This document shows, piece by piece, positions 8,021 through 16,553 of a DNA stretch of 48,724 nt. This DNA is from Levilactobacillus cerevisiae. GTDB lineage: Bacteria; Bacillota; Bacilli; Lactobacillales; Lactobacillaceae. Positions within the stretch are counted from its first letter, which is position 1. Each line of letters starts with the position of its first letter. The stretch spans positions 1-48,724 of the forward strand of contig NZ_RHNN01000025.1 of NCBI RefSeq assembly GCF_003946245.1, written 5' to 3'. The translations under genes and the position numbers were made by a program. Under the pieces are notes generated by a model. That model searched no databases. It worked only from the letters and a program-made list of their open reading frames with translations, and was not told the DNA's origin.

Positions 8021-8389
8021 CTACTTCTGGTTGATTTCCGTTGGGCAATACCACTTGTCAGACCAGGCGTGGACCGCGGTCATGATATCTTTAAACTCTT
8101 GACCCTTATCCGTTAATTCGTATTCAATTAACGCGTTGTCGGGAAACGTCCGGCGCACAATCACACCATTGAGTTCAAGTTCTTTCAGTCGCTCAACCAA
8201 GACACGATCACTACAACGGGGAATGCTGCGGGCTAAGTCCCGGAAGCGTTGTGGTCCCTCTTGGAGCAACACGTCAATGATTAAGCCATTCCACTTCTTA
8301 CCCAAAAAAGAGAAGGTCTGCTCAAACCGGGGACATAACTCAAAGTCTACCGTAGATTTGGCTTGGGCCTTCGGTGACATCATCTGCAT
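8021..8389 (-). CDS. HxlR/YodB-type redox-sensing transcriptional regulator
   Basis: A winged-helix protein of the HxlR (DUF24) family. The segment CPRFEQTFSFLGKKWNGLIIDVLL is very close to Bacillus YodB, where the N-terminal cysteine senses quinones and diamide. From the chosen ATG at 8389 (122 aa; GGAGG 10 bp upstream) cysteines are at 19, 59 and 115. C19 and C115 correspond in position to YodB C6 and its C-terminal cysteines, which form an intersubunit disulfide. Cotranscribed with the HD gene upstream; no azoreductase or nitroreductase target lies nearby, so its regulon is unknown. Its stop abuts the pheST -35 box. Confidence 0.88.
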   Translation of the reverse strand: MQMMSPKAQAKSTVDFELCPRFEQTFSFLGKKWNGLIIDVLLQEGPQRFRDLARSIPRCSDRVLVERLKELELNGVIVRRTFPDNALIEYELTDKGQEFKDIMTAVHAWSDKWYCPTEINQK

Positions 8390-8421
8390 ACTTATCCTGC
8401 CTCCATCCATGTTCACTGGAA

Positions 8422-8919
8422 CTAGGCGTTAGGCGTTACCTTGTTCACTAAGGCTTCAACGCGCTTACGAGCAGGTCCACTAAACTCATGAACGGCTTCG
8501 TAATCATCGACCAGGGAAACAATGGCACTCTCCCGGTATCTTGGCATAGCGAGCGTTGCGCCCCACATATGCTTGAGGATGATATCCTTTTCCATCGGGC
8601 TGAGGTCCGTCAACTTTTCGGCGTTCCGGAGAGCAACTCGTGGATGAATAAACGCGTGTGAGCCCAAGTTGAACTTCGTCGTGCGCCAATCATAATAAAA
8701 TAAATCATGTAACAAACCACCCCGTGCGGTGGCCCGGGTATTCAAACCAAGTTTCTTTGCAATCAAATAACTGTTATACGACACTGAAATGCAGTGGGAC
8801 AAGCGGTCAGAGTGATGATGCTGTGTGTAATTCGCCAGGCGTTGAACCGGCTCCTTTGCCAACAGATCAGAAACTAAAGCAAGGTACTCGGGGTCATCAC
8901 GCCAAGTCAGTTTGGTCAT
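8422..8919 (-). CDS. HD-domain phosphohydrolase of unknown substrate
   Basis: 165 residues. The HD metal site is visible as H in SDRLSHCISVSYNSY, HD in GGLLHDLFYYD and D in SAIVSLVDDYEAV, with an extra HAFIHPRVAL segment. Small HD proteins of this type in Firmicutes are metal-dependent phosphohydrolases with unassigned substrates. ATG with AAAGGAAG 8 bp upstream. First of a two-gene unit with the YodB-like regulator (33-bp gap), driven by the promoter at 8972-8999. Confidence 0.85.
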   Translation of the reverse strand: MTKLTWRDDPEYLALVSDLLAKEPVQRLANYTQHHHSDRLSHCISVSYNSYLIAKKLGLNTRATARGGLLHDLFYYDWRTTKFNLGSHAFIHPRVALRNAEKLTDLSPMEKDIILKHMWGATLAMPRYRESAIVSLVDDYEAVHEFSGPARKRVEALVNKVTPNA

Positions 8920-8971
8920 AGAATGCTTCCTTTTCGTTTTAAATTATGATTTTCAGTCTTCTTAACCCTAT

Positions 8972-8999
8972 ATCATACTTGGTTTTGGCCAAATTGCAA
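8972..8999 (-). promoter_or_regulatory. Promoter of the HD/HxlR unit
   Basis: Minus strand TTGCAA, 16 bp, TATGAT, about 50 bp before the start at 8919. Confidence 0.6.
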
Positions 9000-9042
9000 C
9001 CAACTTGCTTACTTTTCGCCTGTGTTAACCGATTCTTTACTT

Positions 9043-9828
9043 TTACTGAACTAACCGGAACATCACAACTCCAGCCGCAACAGCCACATTGAGGGACTCC
9101 GCCTGCCCCTTGATCGGAATGTAGAGGTTACGTGTTGTCAGTTGCTGAAGGTCTGGCGCCATGCCGTTTCCTTCATTGCCCATTACGATTGCCCCCGCCG
9201 TTAATTGGGGGACGTCACGGTAACTTTTGGCATCGCGATCCAGATTGGTCCCGTAGACGGGTAAATGCCGCCCGGTAAAGGTGCTGATCCAATCGTGGAG
9301 GTCGGCCTCTATCAGTTGGATATGAAATTGGCTGCCCTGCATCGACCGCAAGACCTTGGGAAGAAACCGACTAGCGGTCCCCTTACCAAAGACTACGCCA
9401 GTCAGGCCAGCAGCATCCGCCGTTCGCACCATCGTTCCAATATTACCGGGATCCTGAACGTAATCCAAAAATAGCCAAACCCCTTCAGCCGTTGAGGGAT
9501 CACCCGCCGTATCCTTAGGAAGCGGAACCGTTGCAAAAATACCTTGCGGCGTACCAGTATCGCCAATTGTCTGGGCAATACTGTCCGTCAGTTCATACGT
9601 CGCGACATCGCTGGGGAGCTCAGCGGCATGCTCGGCTAATTGGTCGGCCGTCCCCATGATAGCCGTCAACGGATGCTGCGCCTTAATGGCCTCCTGTACT
9701 AAATGCCAACTTTCTAATAGGTAAGATTGGGTTGCCTTACGCCCTTTTTTCGTATTCAAAGCCCGCCATTGCTTGACGCGCTTGTTCTGTCCCGAGGTAA
9801 TTTTTTCGGTCACGTTACTGTCTCCCAT
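9043..9828 (-). CDS. SPOUT (TrmH/SpoU) family RNA 2'-O-methyltransferase
   Basis: Resembles Bacillus YsgA: a small N-terminal substrate-binding domain (EKITSGQNKRVKQWRALNTKKGR) followed by the knotted SPOUT domain. Its three motifs are WLFLDYVQDPGNIGTMVRTADAAG, GAIVMGNEGNGM and IPIKGQAESLNVAVAAGVVMF; the Asn, Glu and Ser-Leu-Asn needed for SAM binding and catalysis are present. Likely methylates a ribose in rRNA or tRNA; the site is unknown. Start either ATG 9828 (weak AGGA) or GTG 9813 (GGGAG 7-8 bp away, giving the family-like MTEKITSGQN). The longer frame to 9945 overlaps acyP and is unlikely. Divergent from acyP. Confidence 0.9.
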   Translation of the reverse strand: MGDSNVTEKITSGQNKRVKQWRALNTKKGRKATQSYLLESWHLVQEAIKAQHPLTAIMGTADQLAEHAAELPSDVATYELTDSIAQTIGDTGTPQGIFATVPLPKDTAGDPSTAEGVWLFLDYVQDPGNIGTMVRTADAAGLTGVVFGKGTASRFLPKVLRSMQGSQFHIQLIEADLHDWISTFTGRHLPVYGTNLDRDAKSYRDVPQLTAGAIVMGNEGNGMAPDLQQLTTRNLYIPIKGQAESLNVAVAAGVVMFRLVQ

Positions 9829-9859
9829 CTTAATTCTTTTCCTAATTCTACCATACCCC

Positions 9860-9888
9860 TGGGCAGGACTGGCGACTCGCGGTATGAT
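9860..9888 (+). promoter_or_regulatory. Candidate acyP promoter
   Basis: TGGGCA, 17 bp, TATGAT, 43 bp before the acyP ATG, within the divergent intergenic region shared with the SPOUT methylase. Confidence 0.55.
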
Positions 9889-9930
9889 TAATTGAAAGTT
9901 GGCCACAGAAATCGTAAAAGGAGGAATTCC

Positions 9931-10203
9931 ATGATCACGCAACATATTTTAGTTAGCGGTCAGGTTCAAGGCGTGGGTTTTCGCTGGTCCGCCAGCAAAC
10001 TTGCTAAACAACTGGGCGTCACGGGGACTGTTCAAAATCTTGAGACGGGTCAAGTGGCCATTGTTGCTAGCGGTGAAGACGCGGTTCTTAAGGACTTTGT
10101 CGACCAATTGCGCAATGGCCTTTCCCCCTGGATTCAGGTTACTGACATCACGATTAAAAATCTCCCAGGGCAAGAATTCCAAGAGTTTCGGATTATTATT
10201 TGA
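9931..10203 (+). CDS. acyP: Acylphosphatase
   Basis: Hydrolyses carboxyl-phosphate bonds of acylphosphates such as acetyl phosphate or 1,3-bisphosphoglycerate. The 90-residue protein carries the phosphate-binding loop [10 protein letters not shown] with catalytic Arg18, and Asn36 in [14 protein letters not shown] at 9931 with AAGGAGG 6 bp upstream; the frame is open further upstream, but that would overlap the promoter. Next downstream is yidC with its own promoter. Confidence 0.95.
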   Translation: MITQHILVSGQVQGVGFRWSASKLAKQLGVTGTVQNLETGQVAIVASGEDAVLKDFVDQLRNGLSPWIQVTDITIKNLPGQEFQEFRIII

Positions 10204-10228
10204 AAAAAGCCTGTAAATCAAGTAAGAT
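10200..10228 (+). promoter_or_regulatory. yidC promoter
   Basis: TTGAAA, 17 bp, TAAGAT. The -35 overlaps the acyP stop. The leader to the yidC ATG is about 70 nt. Confidence 0.7.
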
Positions 10229-10305
10229 GTTTGATGTTAACGGCATTTTGCCGCTGGGGGCGTCCACGCTCTACACGTAAATCTAAAAGGGGTTCAAAAA
10301 CTAAA

Positions 10306-11223
10306 ATGAAAATCTCCAAGAAAGTATCTGTTACCACCGCACTAGCTGCGTTGGCGCTGGTTCTTAGCGGGTGTGTGCAGACAAAGAACGGGAAACCATA
10401 CGGTCTCGTTTACGATTACCTGGCTGTGCCGGGACAACACGTGATGGACTGGCTTGCCAACTTCTTCGGCGGTAGCTACGGCTGGGCCATTATTATCTTA
10501 ACGGTGATTGTCCGAATGGTTCTGCTACCAATCATGGTCCGTCAAATGCGGAGCGCCACGGTTCAACAAGAAAAGATTTCCATGATTCGGCCACAAATGA
10601 CGGCTTTGCAAAAGCAACAAAAAGCCGCCAAGACGCCGGATGAACAACAGGCTGCTAGTCAGGCCATGATGGCCCTCTACAAGAACAACGGCATTAGCAT
10701 GACTGGTGGGATCGGTTGTTTACCGTTACTGATCCAAATGCCAATCTTCGCTGCCCTCTATGCAGCCATTCGTTACTCACCTGAATTGTCCAAGGCCGTC
10801 TTCATGAACATCCCCTTGGGGAAAGCCAGTTGGATTCTAGCACTACTCTCCTTCCTGTCTTACCTCTTACAAGGTTACCTCTCCTTACTGGGGATGCCTG
10901 AAGAACAAAAGAAGCAAATGCGGTTCACGCTGTTCCTCTCACCCGTGATGATCTTATTCTTCACGATGAGTTCTCCAGCTGGATTAGGTCTTTACTTCTT
11001 CGTCGGTGGATTGTTCGCCTGCCTGCAAACGTTGATCATCAACTTCTACCGTCCACGGATTCGTAAAGAAATCCAGGAAAAAATGAAGGACCAACCGGCA
11101 CCAGTCGTTGCGCCCGTGGTTACTAAACCGGTAACTTCCGCTGCCAAAGAAGCCGTGACCAAGCAAGCAACCCAGAAGAACCGGAATCGGAACGCTGGGA
11201 AGCAGCAACACCATCAAAAATAA
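10306..11223 (+). CDS. yidC: Membrane protein insertase YidC/OxaA (lipoprotein form)
   Basis: Inserts and folds membrane proteins, alone or with SecYEG. The 305-residue protein has a lipoprotein signal (MKISKKVSVTTALAALALVLSGC; lipobox LSGC). Five membrane segments begin near WAIIILTVIVRMVLLPIM, whose arginine is in the conserved hydrophilic groove. They continue through the GGIGCLPLLIQMPIFAALY and FFVGGLFACLQT helices. The C-tail is basic (KNRNRNAGKQQHHQK), as in ribosome-contacting YidC2 types. The ATG at 10306 is placed by the signal peptide, with AAAAGGGG 13 bp upstream. It is not linked to rpmH/rnpA here, so it is probably a paralogue of the oriC-linked copy. Confidence 0.95.
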   Translation: MKISKKVSVTTALAALALVLSGCVQTKNGKPYGLVYDYLAVPGQHVMDWLANFFGGSYGWAIIILTVIVRMVLLPIMVRQMRSATVQQEKISMIRPQMTALQKQQKAAKTPDEQQAASQAMMALYKNNGISMTGGIGCLPLLIQMPIFAALYAAIRYSPELSKAVFMNIPLGKASWILALLSFLSYLLQGYLSLLGMPEEQKKQMRFTLFLSPVMILFFTMSSPAGLGLYFFVGGLFACLQTLIINFYRPRIRKEIQEKMKDQPAPVVAPVVTKPVTSAAKEAVTKQATQKNRNRNAGKQQHHQK

Positions 11224-11236
11224 GGCTTAACGTCCA

Positions 11237-11276
11237 AACACCCACCGAGCAACCTTGCCCGGTGGGTGTTTTTTTG
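11237..11276 (+). terminator. yidC terminator
   Basis: Stem ACACCCACCG / CGGTGGGTGT followed by seven T. The gap from here to 11455 shows no other feature. Confidence 0.92.
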
Positions 11277-11455
11277 ATCAAATTAGTTGCAACCAACAAT
11301 TTGCCACGCATCAGCAATCATACCATCTCACTTCTGACATTTGCGACCCATCGACGTAACTCACTGATTGTTTCTCAGAACAGACTTAACGCATGAAATG
11401 ACGACTTGTGACTGGCAAAAAGCCCGCCTTCAGCACTTATTCAGGTTTTACGCTA

Positions 11456-11860
11456 CTAAGACATCAGCAAATTCTGGCGAACGCCACTGGGCACGTCAGC
11501 GCGAGCAACTTTGCCCCAAGACTCAACGTTTTGGCCCTTCGTACTGATCTTGAGGTACTTGTTAGGCTTCAATTTCCACTGCGCATCAAAGGTCAATGTT
11601 CGTGCCTGCCCTTGCGCGTTGTACGTTAACAATTGATAAACGTATTCGTCCTCACCGCCGCCACCGATGTAGTGACGAACCGGCTTGGCGTTTGTTGAAG
11701 CATAAACAGTTTCGGTCTTCACGAGCGGGTTAACATTATCTGCGGCCATGGCGATTTCCGAGTGCTTATTCTTAGTCAACCCGGGCAAGATTGCTGCTCC
11801 AATCCCCAGCACCAGAATGATTCCCCCGATAAAAACGCTAAACTTGGCAATAAATTTCAT
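11456..11860 (-). CDS. YxeA-like (DUF1093) secreted or anchored small protein
   Basis: 134 residues: an N-terminal membrane or signal helix (about 5-27, KFSVFIGGIILVLGIGAAIL), then a beta-rich extracellular domain with YASTN, RHYIGGGGEDEYVYQLLTYNAQGQARTLTF and LKPNKYLKISTKGQNVESWGKV, the pattern of YxeA proteins. Their function is unknown; several are induced by cell-envelope stress systems. GGGGAG 8 bp before the ATG. Own promoter (11914-11943) with a palindrome at its start site. Confidence 0.8.
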   Translation of the reverse strand: MKFIAKFSVFIGGIILVLGIGAAILPGLTKNKHSEIAMAADNVNPLVKTETVYASTNAKPVRHYIGGGGEDEYVYQLLTYNAQGQARTLTFDAQWKLKPNKYLKISTKGQNVESWGKVARADVPSGVRQNLLMS

Positions 11861-11899
11861 TTTAACAGCTCCCCTTCATTGGTTAATTACTCATGTAAC

Positions 11900-11943
11900 T
11901 AACTAGTTATCACAGCATACCCGATAAGCAGACGCGTTGTCAA
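11900..11943 (-). promoter_or_regulatory. Promoter of the YxeA-like gene with palindrome near +1
   Basis: Minus strand TTGACA (11938-11943), 18 bp, TATGCT (11914-11919). A perfect 10-bp palindrome TAACTAGTTA (11900-11909) lies just downstream of the -10 and could be an operator. Confidence 0.6.
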
Positions 11944-12001
11944 TATATTTTTGAAATGGCGCGTCACTTCAGCGGAAACAAAACCGATAATTGCAGCTAA
12001 C

Positions 12002-12043
12002 AAAAAGGGACCAAATCAGCATTTATGCCAACTTGGTCCCTTG
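12002..12043 (-). terminator. arlRS terminator
   Basis: Minus strand stem AGGGACCAA / TTGGTCCCT around a long loop, followed by TTTTTG, 40 bp after the kinase stop. Confidence 0.85.
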
Positions 12044-12082
12044 CTTATATTTGCCCAATAAGTGATCCCATAACGGCTGAAC

Positions 12083-13726
12083 TTAACCCTTAGGCGTCTG
12101 CTCATCATCGGATTGGGACGCTGGTTGCGGGGTATCAGCCAACAATTCCGATTGAATCCCCGGAATATCGTTCGCTGCTTGCGCCTGTTCCTTCTTGTCC
12201 GTCAGAATTTGGGCATCCTCATCGGAAAGGATCGGCAGCGTAATCCGGAAAACCGATCCCTGACCCAAAGCACTCTCAATGGTAATTTTGCCATGGTAGG
12301 CTTCAATCAGCCGTTTGGCAATGGCCAGACCTAGCCCATTGCCACCCTTGGTCCGGGAACGGGCCTTATCTACCCGATAGAAGCGGTTAAAGACCCGGTC
12401 ACGGTTCTCCTGTGAGATTCCCTCACCGAAGTCTTGAATGGCCACCTCGAGGCTCCTAGCGTCACTCTCGTAACTCATGTGGACCTCTTTGCGCGTTTGT
12501 GAGTACTTCACGGCATTGTCCATCAAAATAATCAGGATCTGTTCCAAATGATTACGGTAAATCTGTGCCTGTACTGGCCGGTGCACATCATCATCCAGAA
12601 TAAAGACGTAATCCGGATGAATCATCTTAAAGTTGTCAAAGACTTGTTCCACAACTTCACTGACATCCGACACTTCATTGGGGTAATTGACCTCAATCTG
12701 TTCGGCACGTTGGAGGTCCAGCATTTCTTGCACCAAACTCTTCATCCGCTTGGTTTCCTGTAGGGAGGCCTTAATCGATTCATTCAAGACTTCGGGATCA
12801 TCCTTGCCCCAGCGATCCAGCATCTCCATGTGGCCTTGAATAATGGCCACTGGCGTCCGCAGTTCATGGGAGACATCCTCCACGAATTGCTGCTGCTGAT
12901 CCATGTATCGCTGCGTGGTATCCAGCATGTCGTTGAACAGTTTGCCGAGATCACTCAGCTCATCCTGGTGATGAAGTTCCGGCACTCGGCGATCCGTCTG
13001 GGGGTCTTCACGCATCGCGTGGATGGTTTCCCGAATGTCCTCGACAGGTCGTAGCAGAAAAGTTGCCAGGCTGTAACTAAGAACGGCTGCAGCTAACACT
13101 GCCATCATCCCTAAAACGACCTCAACCTGCAAGAGTTTCACCTGAGTTGCCCGGTAGTCCCGCAGATTATCCGTGACCTGAACGTAGCCCAACAGCTGAT
13201 TGCCCTGTTTGGCGCGAATCGGCGTGGACCCCACTAGGTTCTTGCGCCCGTTAATCGTCCGGGTCGCGATCCGTTGCTTGCTGGCCTTCTCAAAGCTCAC
13301 CGTACTCTCGCGGGTTGCGAACAATGGCTGGCCGTTCTGATCGTAAACGGTGACCGTCTGACTGTCCCGTGCAAGGCTGGTAATCACCGCATTGTTATAG
13401 GGGCCAGAGGGCTTCTTGGCATCTGACAACACCGAACGTGGTCGCAAGAGCTGATTCACCTGAGCGCCCGTTAACGGTTGCTTCTGATTGTTCAGCTTCT
13501 CCACCACCACGTTCATGGCATCCGAGACGTGGGTCTTCTCTTGGCGCATCAGCACCGTCATGAAACTGTTGAAAATCAAGAAGACGATGACCGCAAAGAT
13601 GACCAACACCCCGAAGGCTGTCGACAGGGCCCATTCCCACTTCAAAGAAAACCGAAACCCCGGTCGTTTTTTCTTCGGCGGTTCGGTCACTGTTTCAGTT
13701 GGTTCTTCTATATCTGGCGATTTCAC
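12083..13726 (-). CDS. arlS: Sensor histidine kinase, ArlS-like
   Basis: Membrane kinase of the pair with the regulator upstream. A proline/glutamate-rich N-tail precedes TM1 (about 33-56); an extracellular sensor of about 145 residues and TM2 (about 201-224) follow. Then come HAMP (about 226-280), the HisKA box with phospho-His287 in FVEDVSHELRTP, and HATPase_c with ILMDNAVKYS, DFGEGIS and GGNGLGLAIAK. The C-terminus carries an extra acidic, Gln-rich tail of about 45 residues. At 547 aa it is longer than staphylococcal ArlS (about 450). GTG start at 13726 overlaps the regulator stop (GTGA), implying translational coupling. Stimulus unknown. Confidence 0.92.
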   Translation of the reverse strand: MKSPDIEEPTETVTEPPKKKRPGFRFSLKWEWALSTAFGVLVIFAVIVFLIFNSFMTVLMRQEKTHVSDAMNVVVEKLNNQKQPLTGAQVNQLLRPRSVLSDAKKPSGPYNNAVITSLARDSQTVTVYDQNGQPLFATRESTVSFEKASKQRIATRTINGRKNLVGSTPIRAKQGNQLLGYVQVTDNLRDYRATQVKLLQVEVVLGMMAVLAAAVLSYSLATFLLRPVEDIRETIHAMREDPQTDRRVPELHHQDELSDLGKLFNDMLDTTQRYMDQQQQFVEDVSHELRTPVAIIQGHMEMLDRWGKDDPEVLNESIKASLQETKRMKSLVQEMLDLQRAEQIEVNYPNEVSDVSEVVEQVFDNFKMIHPDYVFILDDDVHRPVQAQIYRNHLEQILIILMDNAVKYSQTRKEVHMSYESDARSLEVAIQDFGEGISQENRDRVFNRFYRVDKARSRTKGGNGLGLAIAKRLIEAYHGKITIESALGQGSVFRITLPILSDEDAQILTDKKEQAQAANDIPGIQSELLADTPQPASQSDDEQTPKG

Positions 13727-14409
13727 GAACGCATCACGTACCCTGTCCCCCGAACCGTTTGAATGTAACTCTTTTGGCCGGCGACATCAATTTTATTTCG
13801 TAAGTAACGGACATAAACGTCAACCACATTGGTTTCGACTTCGGATTCATAGCCCCAAACCTTGGTTAAGAGTACATCCCGTGCCAGGACAACGTTGATG
13901 TTTTCCATCAAGGCTAGCAGTAACTCATATTCCCGCTTGGTCAGGTTGATCACTTCGTCGCCCCGACGAACAATCCGGTTTTCCTTCTCAATCGTCAAAT
14001 CTTTAAATTTAACGGTTGTCTGCTTGGTATTCTTCTGTTCGCCTTCCAGGTGAATCCGGCGTAGCAGCGCCCGAACCCGTGCCAATAATTCCTCAATCGC
14101 AAATGGCTTAACAATGTAGTCATCGGCGCCGTGATCCAACCCAGAAACTCGATCAATCACGGAATCACGGGCGGTCATCATAATGATGGGGGTGCTCTTC
14201 ACTTCTCGTACCCGTCGCGCAACCTCAATCCCGTTTAATTCTGGCAACATCAAATCTAACAAAATAACGTCAAAGTCCTGGGACAAAGCAGCTTCCAAAC
14301 CCGTTCGACCATTGAATTGCACGCTGGTTTCGTAACCTTCATGCTTTAACTCCAGTTCAACAAAGCGGGCAAGGTTTTTTTCATCTTCAATAATTAAAAT
14401 TCGACTCAT
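13723..14409 (-). CDS. arlR: OmpR-family response regulator, ArlR-like
   Basis: 228 residues. The receiver has acidic pocket E8-D9, phospho-acceptor Asp52 in [14 protein letters not shown] and Lys in [16 protein letters not shown]. A winged helix with [17 protein letters not shown]-like, [27 protein letters not shown] and RGTGYV follows. The [22 protein letters not shown] block is the hallmark of ArlR. First gene of the pair; AGAGGAG about 10 bp before the ATG. A TATGAT -10-like box lies about 90 bp upstream. Divergent from adhP. Confidence 0.93.
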   Translation of the reverse strand: [228 protein letters not shown]

Positions 14410-14636
14410 TACGTTTTAACTCCTCTGGCTATTCACGGCAACCGCGCCAAGATTAATACCACACCGGTAGCGGTCGTCCGATATTCATTTCAACATTTAA
14501 TTTTATCATATTTTCTCATAATTGTATGCAAAAGCACCACGCTTCTCACATTTACTTAAGATTTAAACAGCTAAGTCGGGCAAAAGTCCTTCACTTGCAA
14601 AGAACAACCGGTTGCATTCGATAGTTAAGTTTGCTA

Positions 14637-14651
14637 TTGAAAACGGTTAAG
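14637..14651. promoter_or_regulatory. Possible catabolite-responsive element (cre)
   Basis: TTGAAAACGGTTAAG matches 13 of 15 positions of the WTGNAANCGNWNNCW cre consensus, about 110 bp upstream of the adhP -35. CcpA binding here is only a suggestion. Confidence 0.3.
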
Positions 14652-14744
14652 TTGTTTGCTTCACATTGTTCAACACTGTATTCTTCTAGTGAAACGTTGA
14701 TTTACAGTCAATGATTGTGGGCCTTGATTAAATCTTAAGAACTT

Positions 14745-14762
14745 TTGTGTAAAATTTCACTT
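14745..14762. promoter_or_regulatory. Candidate Rex operator upstream of adhP
   Basis: TTGTGTAAAATTTCACTT resembles the Rex box TTGTGAAnnnnTTCACAA (inner half-sites TTGTG and TCAC in the right spacing). It touches the adhP -35. Rex represses alcohol dehydrogenases in Gram-positives when NADH is low. Confidence 0.5.
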
Positions 14763-14788
14763 GCAACTCAGCACTTTTGCAGTATACT
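14761..14788 (+). promoter_or_regulatory. adhP promoter
   Basis: TTGCAA, 16 bp, TATACT, ending 36 bp before the ATG at 14825. AGAGGAG ribosome site. The rest of the intergenic region from 14410 shows no gene. Confidence 0.75.
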
Positions 14789-14824
14789 AGCACTTGTAGA
14801 TAAAAAGAAAGAGGAGTTGTTTTC

Positions 14825-15841
14825 ATGAAAGCAGCAGTTATTCGCGATTCAGTAGACGGTTACGTTGATATTAAAGATGTTACACTTCGTCCCATCACCC
14901 ATGGGGAAGCCTTAGTTAAGATGGAATATTGTGGTCTCTGTCACACCGACTTACACGTGGCTGCCGGTGACTTCGGTAAGAAGCCCGGCCGGATCATTGG
15001 CCATGAAGGTGTTGGTAAAGTGATTCAAGTTGCCGACGACGTTGATAACTTGAAGATTGGCGACCGCGTCTCAATCGCTTGGTTCTTCAAGGGCTGTGGC
15101 CACTGTGAATACTGCCTGTCCGGTCGTGAAACCCTTTGCCGGAACGTTCAAAACTCTGGTTTCACCGTTGATGGTGCCATGGCTGAAGAATGTATCGTTG
15201 ATGCCAACTACGCCGTTAAAGTCCCAGAAGGCTTGGACCCAATCGAAGCAACTTCTCTGACTTGTGCTGGTGTTACCATGTACAAAGCCTTGAAGGTCGG
15301 CGAAACTAAGCCTGGCCAATGGGTTGAAGTTGTCGGTGCTGGTGGTTTAGGTAACTTGGCAATCCAATATGCGCACAACGTCTTTGGTGCCCACGTTATC
15401 GCCGTTGATGGTAACCCTGACAAGTTGGCTGCTGCTAAGAAAGACGGCGCTGAAATTCTCATCAACCGTCATGATGGTGACGTTGCTGAACAGATTCAGG
15501 CCAAGGTTGGTGGTGTTGATAACGCCCAAGTAACTGCTGTTACCAAGGATGCCTTCACCCAATCCGTTAATGCCTTGAAGCCAGATGGCAAATTGGTTGC
15601 CGTTGCCCTTCCTCAAGGGGACATGGAATTGAACATCGCTAAGACTGTCTTGGATGGTATTTCCGTTCGTGGTTCTTTAGTTGGAACTCGTCAAGACTTA
15701 GCTGAAACCTTCCAGTTCGGTGCAGAAGGTAAGGTTCACCCTATCGTTAAGACCCGTCGTTTGGACGAAGTTAACGATATCATCGACGAAATGAAGAACA
15801 ACTCAATCGTCGGCCGGATGGTCGTTGATTTCACAAAATAA
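14825..15841 (+). CDS. adhP: Zinc-dependent alcohol dehydrogenase, AdhP type
   Basis: MDR-family NAD-dependent dehydrogenase reducing acetaldehyde to ethanol (or the reverse). Catalytic zinc ligands are C37 in CGLCHTDLH and H in [10 protein letters not shown]; a structural zinc four-cysteine lobe sits in [15 protein letters not shown]. The Rossmann motif is [15 protein letters not shown]. 338 residues, standard for AdhP. Codon choice is strongly biased (GGT, GTT, AAG, TTG), as in highly expressed genes, unlike most neighbours. Monocistronic, with a strong promoter, candidate Rex operator and terminator, consistent with fermentative redox balancing. Confidence 0.95.
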   Translation: MKAAVIRDSVDGYVDIKDVTLRPITHGEALVKMEYCGLCHTDLHVAAGDFGKKPGRIIGHEGVGKVIQVADDVDNLKIGDRVSIAWFFKGCGHCEYCLSGRETLCRNVQNSGFTVDGAMAEECIVDANYAVKVPEGLDPIEATSLTCAGVTMYKALKVGETKPGQWVEVVGAGGLGNLAIQYAHNVFGAHVIAVDGNPDKLAAAKKDGAEILINRHDGDVAEQIQAKVGGVDNAQVTAVTKDAFTQSVNALKPDGKLVAVALPQGDMELNIAKTVLDGISVRGSLVGTRQDLAETFQFGAEGKVHPIVKTRRLDEVNDIIDEMKNNSIVGRMVVDFTK

Positions 15842-15862
15842 AGGTTAAATCTAACGTATTAC

Positions 15863-15896
15863 AAAGTGCCGTGATGTCGATCACGGCACTTTTTGT
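15863..15896 (+). terminator. adhP terminator
   Basis: Stem AAGTGCCGTGAT / ATCACGGCACTT followed by TTTTTG. Confidence 0.92.
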
Positions 15897-15914
15897 ATCT
15901 CACAAGTTATTAGG

Positions 15915-16553
15915 TTATCCATACAGCAAGCGTAGTGCGCGCAAATCCGCCGCCGACAGCGTCTCTTGCAACTGATCTACCGGATACATTACCGACCGTT
16001 GACTCTCACTGTGGGCCAGCCCCAATGCGTGACCAATTTCGTGAATGGCCACGGATAAGCGAATCTGTAATTCGGGATGAGCCAAGTTTAACCCACTTCT
16101 GGCAAGGTTCACAGTCTGTGCTTGCCAGCCTCCACGATGTCGAATGGTTGGCCCACCCTCACCAAGCTCCGTAAAGTCTTGGCGTCCAGGGGTTGTTTCC
16201 CGGTCGTAGGTAAAGAAGGTCAACCCATTTTGTTGCTGCTGTGGTGTTCCTGGAATCAGTTTGACAAGTCCAGTTTGGTTAAACACAGCGACTGCTTCCG
16301 CAAATAGTGGTCGAATATTTTCTGGAACGTCGGATTCAAAATGATAATAGTAAGTGGATGACAATGGGTGAGCAGCTACCACCATAGTTAACGGTGTCTG
16401 CGCGTAGGTTGAACTAGGCAATGGTCCTTCCAATTGATTGACGAACCGATCAAGTCGACTGACAGCCGGTACCTCTTTTGCCAACGCTCCCAGCCACAAA
16501 AAGCACACCAAACTAACGGACATCATCAGCCACACCAAACGCTGCTTAAGCAT
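15915..16553 (-). CDS. Secreted matrixin-family zinc metalloprotease (copy 1)
   Basis: 212 residues. An N-terminal signal or anchor helix (MLKQRLVWLMMSVSLVCFLWLG) is followed directly by the catalytic domain. The zinc motif is HEIGHALGLAHSE and the Met-turn is SVMYP. The upstream segment TYYYHFESDVPE...F.EAVAVFNQTGLV is shared with copy 2. There is no pro-peptide cysteine switch. GAGGAAG precedes the ATG. A paralogue lies immediately upstream (16756), clearly a tandem duplication. The substrate is unknown; it may process surface proteins or supply peptides. Confidence 0.88.
   Translation of the reverse strand: MLKQRLVWLMMSVSLVCFLWLGALAKEVPAVSRLDRFVNQLEGPLPSSTYAQTPLTMVVAAHPLSSTYYYHFESDVPENIRPLFAEAVAVFNQTGLVKLIPGTPQQQQNGLTFFTYDRETTPGRQDFTELGEGGPTIRHRGGWQAQTVNLARSGLNLAHPELQIRLSVAIHEIGHALGLAHSESQRSVMYPVDQLQETLSAADLRALRLLYG

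Noticed and set aside
9829..9945. 39-residue N-terminal extension of the SPOUT methylase
   Set aside because: Would overlap the divergent acyP start and promoter, and has no family similarity.
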